A DNA stretch of 47,258 nt from positions 1 through 47,258 of the forward strand of contig NZ_JANWVH010000013.1 in the NCBI RefSeq assembly GCF_025056915.1. The letters run 5' to 3'. Of this stretch, positions 15,938 to 24,883 are shown one piece after another (the stretch's first letter is position 1; the number at the start of each line of letters is the position of its first letter). This DNA is from Meiothermus sp. (lineage in GTDB: Bacteria; Deinococcota; Deinococci; Deinococcales; Thermaceae). Below the pieces are notes generated by a model. The model had not been told where the DNA came from. It did not search any database and saw only the letters and a program-made list of their open reading frames with translations. A program made the translations under genes and the position numbers.

Positions 15938-18247
15938 GTGTTACCCCTCGAACTCTTGCCCTACAACTCCTATTCCGAGTGGCTCCGCGACACTGAAGGC
16001 TATGCGGGCCAGCTCGGTTTCGTGCGGCTACTCCCCGCGCAACCCCCTGCACGGGTTGATTATCAAGGGGTTTTTTCTGGTGTTCTGCTGACCCTGGGCC
16101 TAAAGCCCTATAGCTACCAGGTCGAAGCATTTGAACACCTGGAGCGAGGCCGTCACGTGGTGCTGGCCACCTCCACGGCTTCGGGCAAGAGCCTGGTCTT
16201 CCAGGTGCCGGTGCTCAAGGCGGCGCTCGAGGGCCAAACCACCCTGTTGCTCTACCCCACCAAGGCCCTGGCCCACGACCAGCTAAGTCGCCTGCGGCAG
16301 ATGGCCAGAGCGTTCGGGGTAGAGGAACGAATCTACACCTACGACGGTGATACCTCTGGCGCCGAGCGCAAAAAAGCCAGAGAAAAAGGCCGGGCACTGC
16401 TCACCAACCCCGACATGCTGCACTTCGGTCTGCTGCCCCACCACAGCGACTGGGCCGGGTTTTTGTCCCGGTTGCACTACATTGTGGTGGACGAGCTCCA
16501 CGCCTACCGCGGCGTGTTCGGCACCCACGTGGCGCTCATCCTGCAGCGGCTCTTGCGGCTGGCCTGGCACTATGGGGCCAGCCCCCAGGTAATCGCGGCC
16601 AGCGCCACCATCGCCAATCCAGCGGAGCACGCCGCGAACCTGACGGGGCTGAACTTTCATGCGGTCAGGGCCAACCCTTCGCGGGCCGAACGGGAGTTTG
16701 GGGTCTGGACCCCCAAGGCCCTCGATAAGGAGGGCAAACTGCGCCGCAGCCCCAACCTCGAGGCCGCCCTGCTGGCCCGCCACCTGGCCGAACAGGGCCT
16801 GCGAACCCTGATCTTTACCAACGCCCGCCGCACCGCCGAGCTGGTCGCCCGCTACGCCGCCAACGAGCAGGTTCGGCCCTATCGGGCTGGCTACACGGCG
16901 GCGGAGCGACGAAGGCTGGAGCAGGCCTTGCAAGAGGGGACGGTGCGGGTTTTGGTGAGCACCAGCGCGCTCGAGCTGGGCGTGGATATCGGCGGCCTGG
17001 ATGCCGTGATTCTGCTGGGCTATCCGGGCTCGGTGAGCTCCTTCTGGCAACGGGCCGGGCGGGCCGGGCGCTCGAATCGGCGGGCGCTGGTGCTGTGGAT
17101 ACCGCGCGAAGACCCCCTGGACGCCTACTTCGAGCAGCACCCCGAGCTGTTGCTGGCCGGCCCGCCCGAATCGGCCATGGCCGACCCGGATAATCCGGTG
17201 CTGTACCCGGCGCATGCCCACTGCGCGGCGCGTGAGCTGCCCATTGCACTGCCAGCGGCAGAGGGGCCCGCAAAACCGACCCTGGACCCTCTGTACAAGC
17301 CCTGGCTGAATATAAAGCCCCCACTGGTGGAGAGATACGGGCGGCTTTACTCGCCCAAGCGCTCCCCGCACCGGGACGTAGTTCTGCGCGGGCTGGGCCA
17401 GGGCTTCAGCTTGCGCGACAACACCGGCCAGCTGCTGGGCACCCTGGACGAACGGCAAGCCTACTGGGAGGCCCACCCCGGCGCAGTGTACCTTCACCAG
17501 GGCGAGAGTTATCTGGTGCGCAACCTGGACCCTGAAAAGCGCGAGATTGTGCTGTTGCCGGGCCTCGAGGACTACTACACCCAGCCCCGGGCCGAGACCG
17601 AGATCGAGGTCTTGCAGGGGGAGGAAATCCTGAGCGGCATCTGGGTAGGGCCGGTGCTGCTGCGGGAGCGGGTCACGGGCTATGTGAAAAAGCGTTTCGT
17701 GAGCGAGACGGTGCTGGAGGAGGTGGCGCTCTTGATGCCCGAACTCACCTTCCAGACCGAGGCCATCTGGTTCCACCCCTGCGAAGGCCTGGCGGTGCTT
17801 CCGACCCTGGAAACGGGAAACCCTATCGAAGCCAGCTCGCCCGACCCGAGCCTCCTGGCCGAGGCCCAGGTTCCTTCGGCCATCCACGCCCTCGAGCACA
17901 CCCTGATTGGCCTGTTGCCGCTGTTGGTGCTGGCCGAGCGGCAGGACATCGGGGGCGTCTCGTATCCTTTTTATCCCAGGCCCCTCCCGTCCGGCAGCGG
18001 GCCAACCATCTTCATCTACGACGGCTACCCCGGTGGGGTAGGGTATGCTCGAGCGGCTGCGCGGCAGTTCCCGCGCTGGGTGGCCGCCGCCCGCGACCTG
18101 CTGCAAAGCTGCCCTTGTGAAACAGGCTGTCCGCGCTGCATCCTGTCGCCCAAGTGCGGCAACGGCAACCAGTTTCTCGACAAGCCCACCGCCCGGATGC
18201 TGGCCGAAGCGCTCAGCAATCGCTACAAGTCTGGAAAGCCCAACTGA
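15938..18247 (+). CDS. DExH-box helicase with C-terminal Cys cluster (MrfA/YprA-like)
   Basis: ATP-dependent DNA helicase of the group that includes Bacillus MrfA, which takes part in mitomycin-lesion repair. Motif I is TASGKS (80-85), motif II DELH (185-188), motif III SATIANP, and motif VI QRAGRAGR (371-378). The C-terminal half has the DUF1998-type region (SYPFYPRPL ... IFIYDGYPGGVGYAR) and a cysteine cluster, C725, C727, C731, C734, C740, likely to bind zinc. It has 769 residues, typical. Start GTG at 15938; an in-frame TGA at 15848 bars the earlier ATG. Its TGA shares one base with the ATG of the next gene, so the genes form an operon. Confidence 0.9.
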   Translation: MLPLELLPYNSYSEWLRDTEGYAGQLGFVRLLPAQPPARVDYQGVFSGVLLTLGLKPYSYQVEAFEHLERGRHVVLATSTASGKSLVFQVPVLKAALEGQTTLLLYPTKALAHDQLSRLRQMARAFGVEERIYTYDGDTSGAERKKAREKGRALLTNPDMLHFGLLPHHSDWAGFLSRLHYIVVDELHAYRGVFGTHVALILQRLLRLAWHYGASPQVIAASATIANPAEHAANLTGLNFHAVRANPSRAEREFGVWTPKALDKEGKLRRSPNLEAALLARHLAEQGLRTLIFTNARRTAELVARYAANEQVRPYRAGYTAAERRRLEQALQEGTVRVLVSTSALELGVDIGGLDAVILLGYPGSVSSFWQRAGRAGRSNRRALVLWIPREDPLDAYFEQHPELLLAGPPESAMADPDNPVLYPAHAHCAARELPIALPAAEGPAKPTLDPLYKPWLNIKPPLVERYGRLYSPKRSPHRDVVLRGLGQGFSLRDNTGQLLGTLDERQAYWEAHPGAVYLHQGESYLVRNLDPEKREIVLLPGLEDYYTQPRAETEIEVLQGEEILSGIWVGPVLLRERVTGYVKKRFVSETVLEEVALLMPELTFQTEAIWFHPCEGLAVLPTLETGNPIEASSPDPSLLAEAQVPSAIHALEHTLIGLLPLLVLAERQDIGGVSYPFYPRPLPSGSGPTIFIYDGYPGGVGYARAAARQFPRWVAAARDLLQSCPCETGCPRCILSPKCGNGNQFLDKPTARMLAEALSNRYKSGKPN

Positions 18248-18906
18248 TGAACAACCTGATTGCTCAAGTAGTGGAAATGCTCAAGTCCGACCCCAAGGTG
18301 ATGGGGGTTCTGCTCACGGGCTCCCGCGCCCGGGGCGATGCCACCCCCGGCTCCGACGTGGACTTCTGGGTGCTTTTGAGCGGGGTCAACGAACGCAAGT
18401 TTCGCAGCGAGGTGCGCCAGGGGTATCGGGTTGAACTGCACTTTCGCAACCTGGTGCAGGCCCGGGACAAGCTGCGAAGCCACCCCATGGAGCTCTATAG
18501 CCACCTCGATGGCAAAATCCTGTATGACCCCGAGGGCAAGCTGGCCGAGTTGCAGAGCGAGGCCGAGCAACTCTACCAGTCGTACCAGATGCCCGAGGCC
18601 GAGCGAAAAGCCCTGGCCTACCGGCTGGAAAGCGCCCGGCGCAAGCTCCAGACGGCGCTGGACGAGCAGGCGCAACTCAAAATGGGCTACCTGGCCAGCA
18701 CCCTGAGCTGGAACATCCTGGAGGGCCTGTGGGCTGCCAACCAGAAGCCCATGCCCCCTGCCGGGGCGGTGTTGGCCCATCTCAGCAAGCTCGAGGCTCC
18801 CCTCCCCCATTTCGAGCTGATGAACGCTCTTTTCAGCGCCGACCCTCTGACCCGCAGCAAAACCGCCCTGACCCTCATTGACTGGGTTCTTCCGCGCATA
18901 AACTAG
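18247..18906 (+). CDS. Nucleotidyltransferase-domain protein
   Basis: Predicted nucleotidyltransferase of the pol-beta fold. The signature G25-S26 ... D37-x-D39 (TGSRARGDATPGSDVDF) gives the two metal-binding aspartates. The rest, residues ~95-219, is helical (EAERKALAYRLESARRKLQTAL...) and looks like a substrate-binding bundle, as in aminoglycoside adenylyltransferase-like and kanamycin-nucleotidyltransferase-like proteins. Substrate unknown. It starts on the last base of the helicase stop (TGATG) and ends six bases before mnmE, so it is the middle gene of a three-gene operon. Confidence 0.82.
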   Translation: MNNLIAQVVEMLKSDPKVMGVLLTGSRARGDATPGSDVDFWVLLSGVNERKFRSEVRQGYRVELHFRNLVQARDKLRSHPMELYSHLDGKILYDPEGKLAELQSEAEQLYQSYQMPEAERKALAYRLESARRKLQTALDEQAQLKMGYLASTLSWNILEGLWAANQKPMPPAGAVLAHLSKLEAPLPHFELMNALFSADPLTRSKTALTLIDWVLPRIN

Positions 18907-18912
18907 AACCTC

Positions 18913-20226
18913 GTGGGCCTGCCTTCGCTGAACGACGTGATCGCCGCCATCGCCACCCCCCCCGGCAAGGGCGCGGTGGGGATTGTGAGGGTCTCCGGCA
19001 ACGGCAGCCTGGAGCTGGTCTCGAGGCTCTGGCAGGGCAAAAGCCCCTCCAGGCTTCGGGGAGGGCGCTTTACCTACGGAAAAATTCGCGACCCCCGCAC
19101 CCAGGAAATCCTGGACGAGGCCCTTCTGCTCGTCTTTCGGGGGCCGCATTCCTACACCGGCCAGGACAGCGCCGAGCTGCACACCCACGGTTCCCCGGCT
19201 GTGCTGCGCCGGGTTTTGCAGACCCTGTTCGAACTGGGGGCCCGCCCGGCCCAGCCCGGCGAGTTCACCCTGCGGGCCTACCTGAACGGCAAAATGGACC
19301 TGGCCCAGGCCGAGGCCGTGCTGAGTTTGGTGGAGTCCGAGTCGGAGGCGGCCCGGCGGCAGGCCTTGCGGGGCCTGAGTGCAGGGTTGTCGCGCCGGAT
19401 AGCGGCCCTTTCCGAACAGCTTTTCTCCCTGCTGGCCCACATCCAGGCCTGGCTCGACTACCCCGAGGAAGGCGTCGAACCCGCCCGCATTCACGAAACC
19501 CTGGAACCCGCTTTGCGGGAAATCCAGCACCTGCTCGCCACCGCGCCCGCCGGGCGCATCGCCCAGAAAGGGGCCCGCATCGCCTTGGTGGGGGCGCCCA
19601 ATGCCGGCAAGTCCAGCCTGCTCAACGCGCTGTTGGGCTACGAGCGGGCCATCGTGACCCCCATCCCCGGCACCACCCGCGACTACCTGGAAGCCCCCCT
19701 GGAGATTGCCGGGGTGCCGCTGGTGGCCATAGACACTGCGGGCCTGCGGGAAACCGAGGATGTGGTCGAACAAAGCGGCGTGGAGCGGGCCCTGCAAATT
19801 GCCCAGGAGGCCGACCTGATCCTGTATCTGGCCGACCAGAGCCAGCCCTTGCCCCCGCCCCCCGCTCTGCCCTGGGAGCGCACTTTGAAGGTGGCCACCA
19901 AAGCCGACCTGCCGGCCGCATGGTCCAGTGCCGAGTATCTAGAGGTCAGCAGCCAGACCGGGCTGGGCCTGGAAGCCTTGCGCCAGCACATCCACCAACG
20001 GCTTCTGGGCGAGGCCCCCGAGGGGGAAATCTGGGTCAGCAACGAGCGGCACGTGGAAGCCCTGCGCCGCGCCGAAGCGCATCTGCAAGAAGCCCAGGGG
20101 GCCCCCGAAGACCTGGCCGGGGTGTCCATCGAGATGGCCCTGGACGCACTGGCCGAAATCCTGGGCAAGGATGTGTCGGAAGAGGTGATTGAGCGGGTGT
20201 TCCGCAACTTTTGTGTGGGCAAGTGA
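18913..20226 (+). CDS. mnmE: tRNA modification GTPase MnmE
   Basis: With MnmG installs the carboxymethylaminomethyl (or aminomethyl) group at U34 of tRNAs reading split codon boxes. The N-terminal folate-binding domain (1-~115) includes DVIAAIATPPGKGAVGIVRVSG and SAELHTHGSPAVL. The G domain has G1 GAPNAGKSS (227-235), PGTTRD and DTAGLRET. The protein ends in the catalytic CxGK motif with C434 (FRNFCVGK). The 437-aa length is normal. It starts with GTG at 18913, six bases after the nucleotidyltransferase stop, with no obvious ribosome-binding site. Read with mnmD 2.5 kb away, two steps of the same U34 pathway are in the window. Confidence 0.97.
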   Translation: MGLPSLNDVIAAIATPPGKGAVGIVRVSGNGSLELVSRLWQGKSPSRLRGGRFTYGKIRDPRTQEILDEALLLVFRGPHSYTGQDSAELHTHGSPAVLRRVLQTLFELGARPAQPGEFTLRAYLNGKMDLAQAEAVLSLVESESEAARRQALRGLSAGLSRRIAALSEQLFSLLAHIQAWLDYPEEGVEPARIHETLEPALREIQHLLATAPAGRIAQKGARIALVGAPNAGKSSLLNALLGYERAIVTPIPGTTRDYLEAPLEIAGVPLVAIDTAGLRETEDVVEQSGVERALQIAQEADLILYLADQSQPLPPPPALPWERTLKVATKADLPAAWSSAEYLEVSSQTGLGLEALRQHIHQRLLGEAPEGEIWVSNERHVEALRRAEAHLQEAQGAPEDLAGVSIEMALDALAEILGKDVSEEVIERVFRNFCVGK

Positions 20227-20333
20227 AAGCGTGCCATTGGCCTGTAGCAAGCAACCCGACCACGGCACTGCCCCCTCACCTGAGCCATACCCAGACCGGT
20301 GCCACAAAAAGCACAAAAAAACTGGTCAAAATC

Positions 20334-20434
20334 GTCATTCCGAGCGCAGCGAGGAATCTGATGCCTTATGGTCCCCAACGTTCGCTGGCCTTACGCCGTA
20401 CCAGGTTCCTTGCCCACCACCGCCTCGGAACGAC
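20334..20434. repeat. HSERSEES-type interspersed repeat with inverted ends
   Basis: The left arm (20334-20359) begins GTCATTCCGAGCGCAGCGAG and would translate as HSERSEES, a repeat seen in many bacterial genomes. The right arm (20403-20434), read in reverse complement, is a diverged copy of the left arm. A further GGATGAC-like end is at 20455-20461. It sits between mnmE and the next gene. No transposase is encoded. Confidence 0.7.
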
Positions 20435-20533
20435 CGAGGTCTTGGCGTTCGCTTGGATGACCCCTGGGCCGTTATCCGGGTTGTTCAGGGGAACCATCAT
20501 TCGACCAGCGACCCATCACGGTGCGCTCGGCCC

Positions 20534-20562
20534 TTGTATGCAAGCGGCTCCGTGCGTACACT
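20534..20562 (+). promoter_or_regulatory. Promoter of the 20570 gene (leaderless)
   Basis: TTGTAT (20534-20539), a 17-base spacer, TACACT (20557-20562), then seven bases to the ATG. Confidence 0.7.
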
Positions 20563-20569
20563 TGCGCCC

Positions 20570-21088
20570 ATGTCGGGTGTTCAGAAAATCTCCTCCAGGC
20601 GTAGCGTTCAGACCTATCTGGTGGCAGTGGGGCTGATAATCATGGGCCTCGCGCTGGGGGCCCTTTGTGTGGCGGCCTGGTTTCAGGGCGTGGAGCCGCG
20701 CTGGTCGGTGATCCTGTTTGGGGTGCTGGGGGTTTACATGGTTTTTCTGGGGGTGGACGAGGGCTGGCTGAGCGGCCTCGAGGTCACCCCCGAAGCCCTT
20801 CGAATCCAAAGCTTTGGACGCTGGGAAGAGCACCCCCTCACGCGCTTTGAGGCCGTGGATGGCCTGCGGGACATTCTGGGCGGGGGCCTGCAGTTGGTGC
20901 TGATTGCCGCACAGGGCCAGGCCCTTCGCGTACCGCTGCGACGCTACGCCAATGCCGGCCAGCTAACCCAGGCCCTGCTGGATGCGCTCTGGCTCAAAAA
21001 CAACGACCTGCTGACCATGCCTCGCCTGGCCCGACGGCTGGGCCAGCCGCCTTTTGGGGTATTTGCAGGGAAGAAGTCCCGGCGTTAG
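20570..21088 (+). CDS. Small membrane protein with a PH-like outer domain (unrecognised)
   Basis: Function not recognised. Two membrane helices lie at ~15-37 (TYLVAVGLIIMGLALGALCVAAW) and ~43-62 (WSVILFGVLGVYMVFLGVDEGWL). They are followed by a ~110-residue soluble part whose pattern, VTPEALRIQSFGRWEEHPLTRFEAVDGLRD and LRVPLRRY, resembles bacterial PH-like domains. The start is the ATG at 20570, fixed by a complete promoter seven bases upstream, although the frame is open back to 20189 through the repeat. It may be cotranscribed with the antiporter gene 15 bases downstream, which also has its own -10 box. Confidence 0.75.
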   Translation: MSGVQKISSRRSVQTYLVAVGLIIMGLALGALCVAAWFQGVEPRWSVILFGVLGVYMVFLGVDEGWLSGLEVTPEALRIQSFGRWEEHPLTRFEAVDGLRDILGGGLQLVLIAAQGQALRVPLRRYANAGQLTQALLDALWLKNNDLLTMPRLARRLGQPPFGVFAGKKSRR

Positions 21089-21091
21089 ACC

Positions 21092-21097
21092 TATGAT
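21092..21097 (+). promoter_or_regulatory. -10 box of the antiporter gene (leaderless)
   Basis: TATGAT, six bases before the ATG at 21104 and just after the stop of the upstream gene. Confidence 0.45.
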
Positions 21098-21103
21098 GGG
21101 GTT

Positions 21104-22672
21104 ATGGAGCTGGCTTGGGTCGGGGCTGCCTATGCGCTGGGGTTGCTGGCGAGCCGCTTTGGACTGCCCCCCCTGGTGGGCTATCTGGGGGCCGGCTTTG
21201 TGCTCTGGGCCATTGGCTACAAAAACAGCGCCTTGCTTGGCGAAATTGCCGATGCGGGCGTATTGCTGCTTCTGTTCACGGTGGGACTGAAGCTGCGCTT
21301 TAGCAGCCTGGTGCGCCTCGAGGTGCTGGGCGTGGGCGGAATCCACCTGGTGCTGTTCGCCCTGCTGCTGGGCCTGATTACCCTGGGGATGGGCCTGGGC
21401 AGCCACGCGGCCTTTTTCGTGGGCATCGGACTGGCCTTCTCGAGCACCGTCCTGGCGGTGAAATTGCTGGACGACCGGCGGGAGCTCTCCACCTTTCACG
21501 GACGGGTGGCGGTGGGCATCCTGATTCTGCAAGACCTGGTGGCGGTGGGACTGCTGGCGTACGCCGGGGTGAAGAACCCCACCCCCTGGGCCTTGCTGTT
21601 GCTGGCTTTGCCCCTGCTGCGCCCCGTGGTGGGCTGGGTTCTGGAGCGGAGCGGCCACGACGAACTCCTGCTGCTGTATGGCCTGGGGCTGGCCCTGGGA
21701 GGGGCCACGCTGGCGGGGAGCCTGGGCGTCTCGCCCGAGCTGGGTGCACTGCTGATAGGGGCGGCTCTGGCCGGACATCCCCAAACCTCCGAGCTGTCGC
21801 GCACCCTGTGGGGGCTGAAAGAGGCTTTTTTGGTGGCATTCTTCCTCCAGATTGGGCTGATGGGCCTGCCTGCGGCCTCGAGCCTGCCGCTGGCCCTGGG
21901 CTTTGTGCTGCTTTTACCGCTCAAGGCCGTGCTGTTCTTCGCGCTCTTCATCGCCTTTGGCCTGCGGGCCCGCACCGCCTTTGTGACCAGCGTATCCCTC
22001 ACGAGTTACAGCGAGTTTGCCCTGATTACCAGTGTGGCCGCTGTGGAGGGCGGGCTGCTGCCGGAGTCCTCGAGCCAGCTGGTGGGCCTGGTGGTGGCGG
22101 TCTCACTGGCCCTGGCAGCCCCCCTCAATCGTTCGGTGCACAGTTTGTTCCAGCGCTACGAGGGCTTTTTACTGCGCTTTGAGCGAAAGGGCCGCCACGC
22201 CGACGATGAGCCTACCAGCCTGGGCGGGGCCGAGTGGCTGGTGGTGGGGATGGGGCGCACCGGGGGGGCCGCTTACAAGATGCTCGAGGGCCAGGGGTTT
22301 CGGGTGCTGGGCCTGGATGCCGACGAAGGCAAGCTGGAAGCCCACCGGGCCAAGAAACGCCACGTGCGCTATGGCGACGCCGAAGACCCCGAGCTGTGGG
22401 AGCGGCTGGACCTGAGCGGCCTGCGCGGGGTGCTGCTCACCCTGCCCGACCTCGAGGCCAAAGTACGGGCCATCCAGGGTCTCAAACAACGGCGCTTTGA
22501 GGGCACCATCGGCGCCACCAGCTACCACCGCGAGGAAGACCCCATCCTGAAAGCCGCCGGGGCCACCCTTATCTCCCATCCCTTTGCCGAGGCCGGGGAG
22601 CGCCTGGCCGAGCGGGCCCTGGGCCTCAACCTGGTTCAGGAGTCCGAACCCACCGAAGCCCCCACGCGCTAG
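21104..22672 (+). CDS. Kef-type cation/proton antiporter with TrkA-N domain
   Basis: Inner-membrane monovalent cation:proton antiporter of the CPA2 family. About 11-12 helices fill residues 1-~350, with the FTVGLKLR and SSTVLAVKLL segments and GRVAVGILILQDLVAV typical of KefB/C-like proteins. A cytosolic Rossmann domain follows (WLVVGMGRTGGAAYKML near 380, then LDADEGK), probably binding NAD(H) and gating the transporter. It has 522 residues. The TAG stop shares CTAG (22669-22672) with the stop of the convergent mnmD gene, so the two genes overlap by four bases. Confidence 0.9.
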   Translation: MELAWVGAAYALGLLASRFGLPPLVGYLGAGFVLWAIGYKNSALLGEIADAGVLLLLFTVGLKLRFSSLVRLEVLGVGGIHLVLFALLLGLITLGMGLGSHAAFFVGIGLAFSSTVLAVKLLDDRRELSTFHGRVAVGILILQDLVAVGLLAYAGVKNPTPWALLLLALPLLRPVVGWVLERSGHDELLLLYGLGLALGGATLAGSLGVSPELGALLIGAALAGHPQTSELSRTLWGLKEAFLVAFFLQIGLMGLPAASSLPLALGFVLLLPLKAVLFFALFIAFGLRARTAFVTSVSLTSYSEFALITSVAAVEGGLLPESSSQLVGLVVAVSLALAAPLNRSVHSLFQRYEGFLLRFERKGRHADDEPTSLGGAEWLVVGMGRTGGAAYKMLEGQGFRVLGLDADEGKLEAHRAKKRHVRYGDAEDPELWERLDLSGLRGVLLTLPDLEAKVRAIQGLKQRRFEGTIGATSYHREEDPILKAAGATLISHPFAEAGERLAERALGLNLVQESEPTEAPTR

Positions 22673-23349
22673 GGCCGCCGGGCCTGGGTCCAGGCCTTTT
22701 TGCCCACCCCCGGCACCTTCTTCACGCTGAACCCGGCAGCTTCCAGTCCGCGCCGAACCTGGCCCGCCACCGAGTACGTGGCCAGGTAGCCCCCCGGCTG
22801 CACGGCCTCAAACAGCCGCCGCAGCACCGGCTCCTGCCAGGGCTCGGGGTTGACCTCCGGGCTGAAGGGGTCGAGGTAGACCGCGCTGGCCCAGCGGGCC
22901 GGAAATTCCGCTGCCGTCACGTCTTCACGGCGAACCTCGAGGCGGCCCCAAAACCCTTCCAAAACCAGAGGCAAACGCGGACGGGGGGGCCAGTGGGTGA
23001 GTAGCGCCGCCCATACCGGCTGGGACTGGGGGCCGAGGGGCACCTCCACTGAGGTCAGAACCTCCCTCGAGACCGGCAAAAACTCATAGCTCAGATACGC
23101 CAGGGGCACCCCGCGTTGCACACAATTGTCCAGCGCGGCCCGGAAATTCACCCCCAGCCCAAAGCCGATTTCCAGAACGTGCGGCGAGGAATGTCGGTGG
23201 GTCTGGGTTTGTTTTAGGTACAGCTCGTTGGCCTGCATCCAGGCTCCGTGCCGGGAGCTGTAGGCTTCGCCAAACACCGGATGCACCAGCGTCAGTGAGC
23301 CGTCCTCGGTTTGCACAGGCCGATATAGAGGGGAGCAGTCAGGTGCCAA
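22669..23349 (-). CDS. mnmD: MnmD-like tRNA U34 methyltransferase
   Basis: SAM-dependent methyltransferase expected to turn 5-aminomethyl(-2-thio)uridine at tRNA position 34 into the methylaminomethyl form. The SAM motif is LEIGFGLGVNF. The family block YLDPFSPEVNPEPW lies mid-chain, followed by GGYLATYSVAGQVRRGLEAAGFSVKKVPG. It is the methyltransferase half of MnmC, without the FAD oxidase half. The start is uncertain: TTG at 23349 overlaps the decarboxylase gene by 11 bases and gives 226 residues; codons upstream (to 23427) lie inside that gene. Likely cotranscribed with it. Confidence 0.85.
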   Translation of the reverse strand: MAPDCSPLYRPVQTEDGSLTLVHPVFGEAYSSRHGAWMQANELYLKQTQTHRHSSPHVLEIGFGLGVNFRAALDNCVQRGVPLAYLSYEFLPVSREVLTSVEVPLGPQSQPVWAALLTHWPPRPRLPLVLEGFWGRLEVRREDVTAAEFPARWASAVYLDPFSPEVNPEPWQEPVLRRLFEAVQPGGYLATYSVAGQVRRGLEAAGFSVKKVPGVGKKAWTQARRP

Positions 23350-24763
23350 TTTCCACCCTCTGGGCTTCCTCTTGCATGCGGGCCCACAGGGCCTCCACAT
23401 GGACGCGTTCGGTGGCCTCGGCCCCAATGGAGACCCGGGCCATCCAGCGGCCCTTGAGCAGCGCCGGGGTCAGGAAAGCCTGGCCCGAGCGGTTCAGGCG
23501 GGCCACCCAGTCCTGGGTGTGCTGGTCAAGTTGCGCTGGGCTCAGGCCCCCCGGGTTGTAGCGCACACACAGCGTCTGCAGGGGCACAGGGGCTAAGAGT
23601 TCCCAGCCGGGGGTGGCCTTTACCTGGGCCTCGAGCCACCGGGCATTGGCCAGGTCGCGCCGCAGCCGGGCCTGAAGCCCTTCCACCCCTTGCTCGCGCA
23701 GGGCAAACCAGATTTTGAGGGCCCGAAAACGCCGCCCCAGCGGGATGCCCCAGTCTTTGTAGTTCCTGACCTGCCCATCGGCTGCCGAGTGCAGGTAGGA
23801 GGGGTTGGTGGACATGGCCCGGATCAGGTGCTCGGGCTCGCGCACGTAGTAAAGCGAACAGTCGAAGGCCACCCCCAGCCACTTGTGGGGGTTGATGGCG
23901 ATGGAGTCGGCCTGCTCGATGCCGTCCCACATCCAGCGGCACTCCGGCAGAATCATGGCCGAACCGGCCATGGCCGCGTCCACGTGCAGCCAGAGGCCAT
24001 ATTGGCGGCATAGCTCGGCAGTTTTCCGCACCGGGTCGAGGGCCGTGGTGGCGGTAGTGCCCACCGCGGCCACCACCGCGCAGGGCTTGCGGCCTTCGGC
24101 CAGATCGCGCTTCAGGGCGGCCTCGAGGGCATCGGGCCGCATGGCGTGGGCTTCATCGGTTTCAATCAGGCGCAGGTTTTCGCGGCCAAAACCGGCCAGC
24201 AGCGCGGCTTTGGGCACCGAGCTGTGGGCCTGGTCGGAGACGTACACCGTGAGGGGCCGGGCCTCGGCCTGAAGCCCCCCCCGGTCTTGGGACTGGCCTG
24301 TGGCCCACTCCCGAGCGGTGAGCAGTGCCACCAGGGTCCCGCTCGAGGCGGTGTCCTGAATCACCCCCTGGAACTGCTCGGGCAGGCCAAACATCTGGCG
24401 CAGCCAGTCGGTCATCACCTCCTCGACCTCGGTCAGGGCCGGGCTGGCCTGCCAGGTGATGCCGGTCTGGCCCAGGCCGGTGGCCACCAGGTCGGCCAGC
24501 ACCGAGGAGAGCGGGGCATTGGAGGGGAACCAGGCGAAAAAGTGCGGGCTTTGCCAGTGGGTAAGGCCCGGCAACAAAGCCTTCAGCTCGTCCTGGATGC
24601 CAGCCAGCCCCATCCCCTGTTGGGGCGGTGCGGGGTCAAACCGGGCCTTGATGGCCCCCGGCGGCACCTGCGCCATCACCGGCAGGGCCTCGAGGCCCGC
24701 GCGGTACTCCGCAATGAAGTCAATCAGCTCGTAGCCCAGACGCTTGAACTCTTCCGGCGACAT
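23339..24763 (-). CDS. PLP-dependent group II decarboxylase (aromatic-L-amino-acid decarboxylase-like)
   Basis: Predicted decarboxylase of aromatic amino acids (Trp, Tyr, Phe or Dopa), giving the amine and CO2. PLP lysine K294 is in NPHKWLGV; HVDAAMAGSA supplies the cofactor aspartate. The C-terminal lobe has the typical GQVRNYKDWGIPLGRRFRALKIW segment (given in two parts here: VRNYKDWGIPLG, RRFRALKIW). The 474-aa length and N-terminal FKRLGYELIDFIAEY match eukaryote-like DDC enzymes. ATG at 24763, six bases after a TAGGCT box (24775-24770). mnmD overlaps its end. The substrate cannot be told from sequence. Confidence 0.9.
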   Translation of the reverse strand: MSPEEFKRLGYELIDFIAEYRAGLEALPVMAQVPPGAIKARFDPAPPQQGMGLAGIQDELKALLPGLTHWQSPHFFAWFPSNAPLSSVLADLVATGLGQTGITWQASPALTEVEEVMTDWLRQMFGLPEQFQGVIQDTASSGTLVALLTAREWATGQSQDRGGLQAEARPLTVYVSDQAHSSVPKAALLAGFGRENLRLIETDEAHAMRPDALEAALKRDLAEGRKPCAVVAAVGTTATTALDPVRKTAELCRQYGLWLHVDAAMAGSAMILPECRWMWDGIEQADSIAINPHKWLGVAFDCSLYYVREPEHLIRAMSTNPSYLHSAADGQVRNYKDWGIPLGRRFRALKIWFALREQGVEGLQARLRRDLANARWLEAQVKATPGWELLAPVPLQTLCVRYNPGGLSPAQLDQHTQDWVARLNRSGQAFLTPALLKGRWMARVSIGAEATERVHVEALWARMQEEAQRVEIGT

Positions 24764-24883
24764 AAAAGTAGCCTACCCCAAAGACGGGGATTGAAAGGGT
24801 GACAGGGTTCCGGCCAGCTAGAACGGCGCTCCCGGTTCAAAACTTTTGGCGAATCGCGGCGGGTCTTTCAGCCGGTCATTCTT

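Noticed and set aside
16283-18106. 607-codon minus-strand open frame opposite the helicase
   Set aside because: Antisense shadow; rich in Gln, Gly, His and Val with no domain pattern, while the plus strand encodes all helicase motifs.
18223-19797. 524-codon minus-strand open frame opposite the nucleotidyltransferase and mnmE
   Set aside because: Spans two well-supported genes on the other strand and shows only low-complexity composition.
20189-20569. N-terminal extension of the 172-aa membrane protein
   Set aside because: It would read through the end of mnmE and the HSERSEES-type repeat; a full promoter stands seven bases before ATG 20570.
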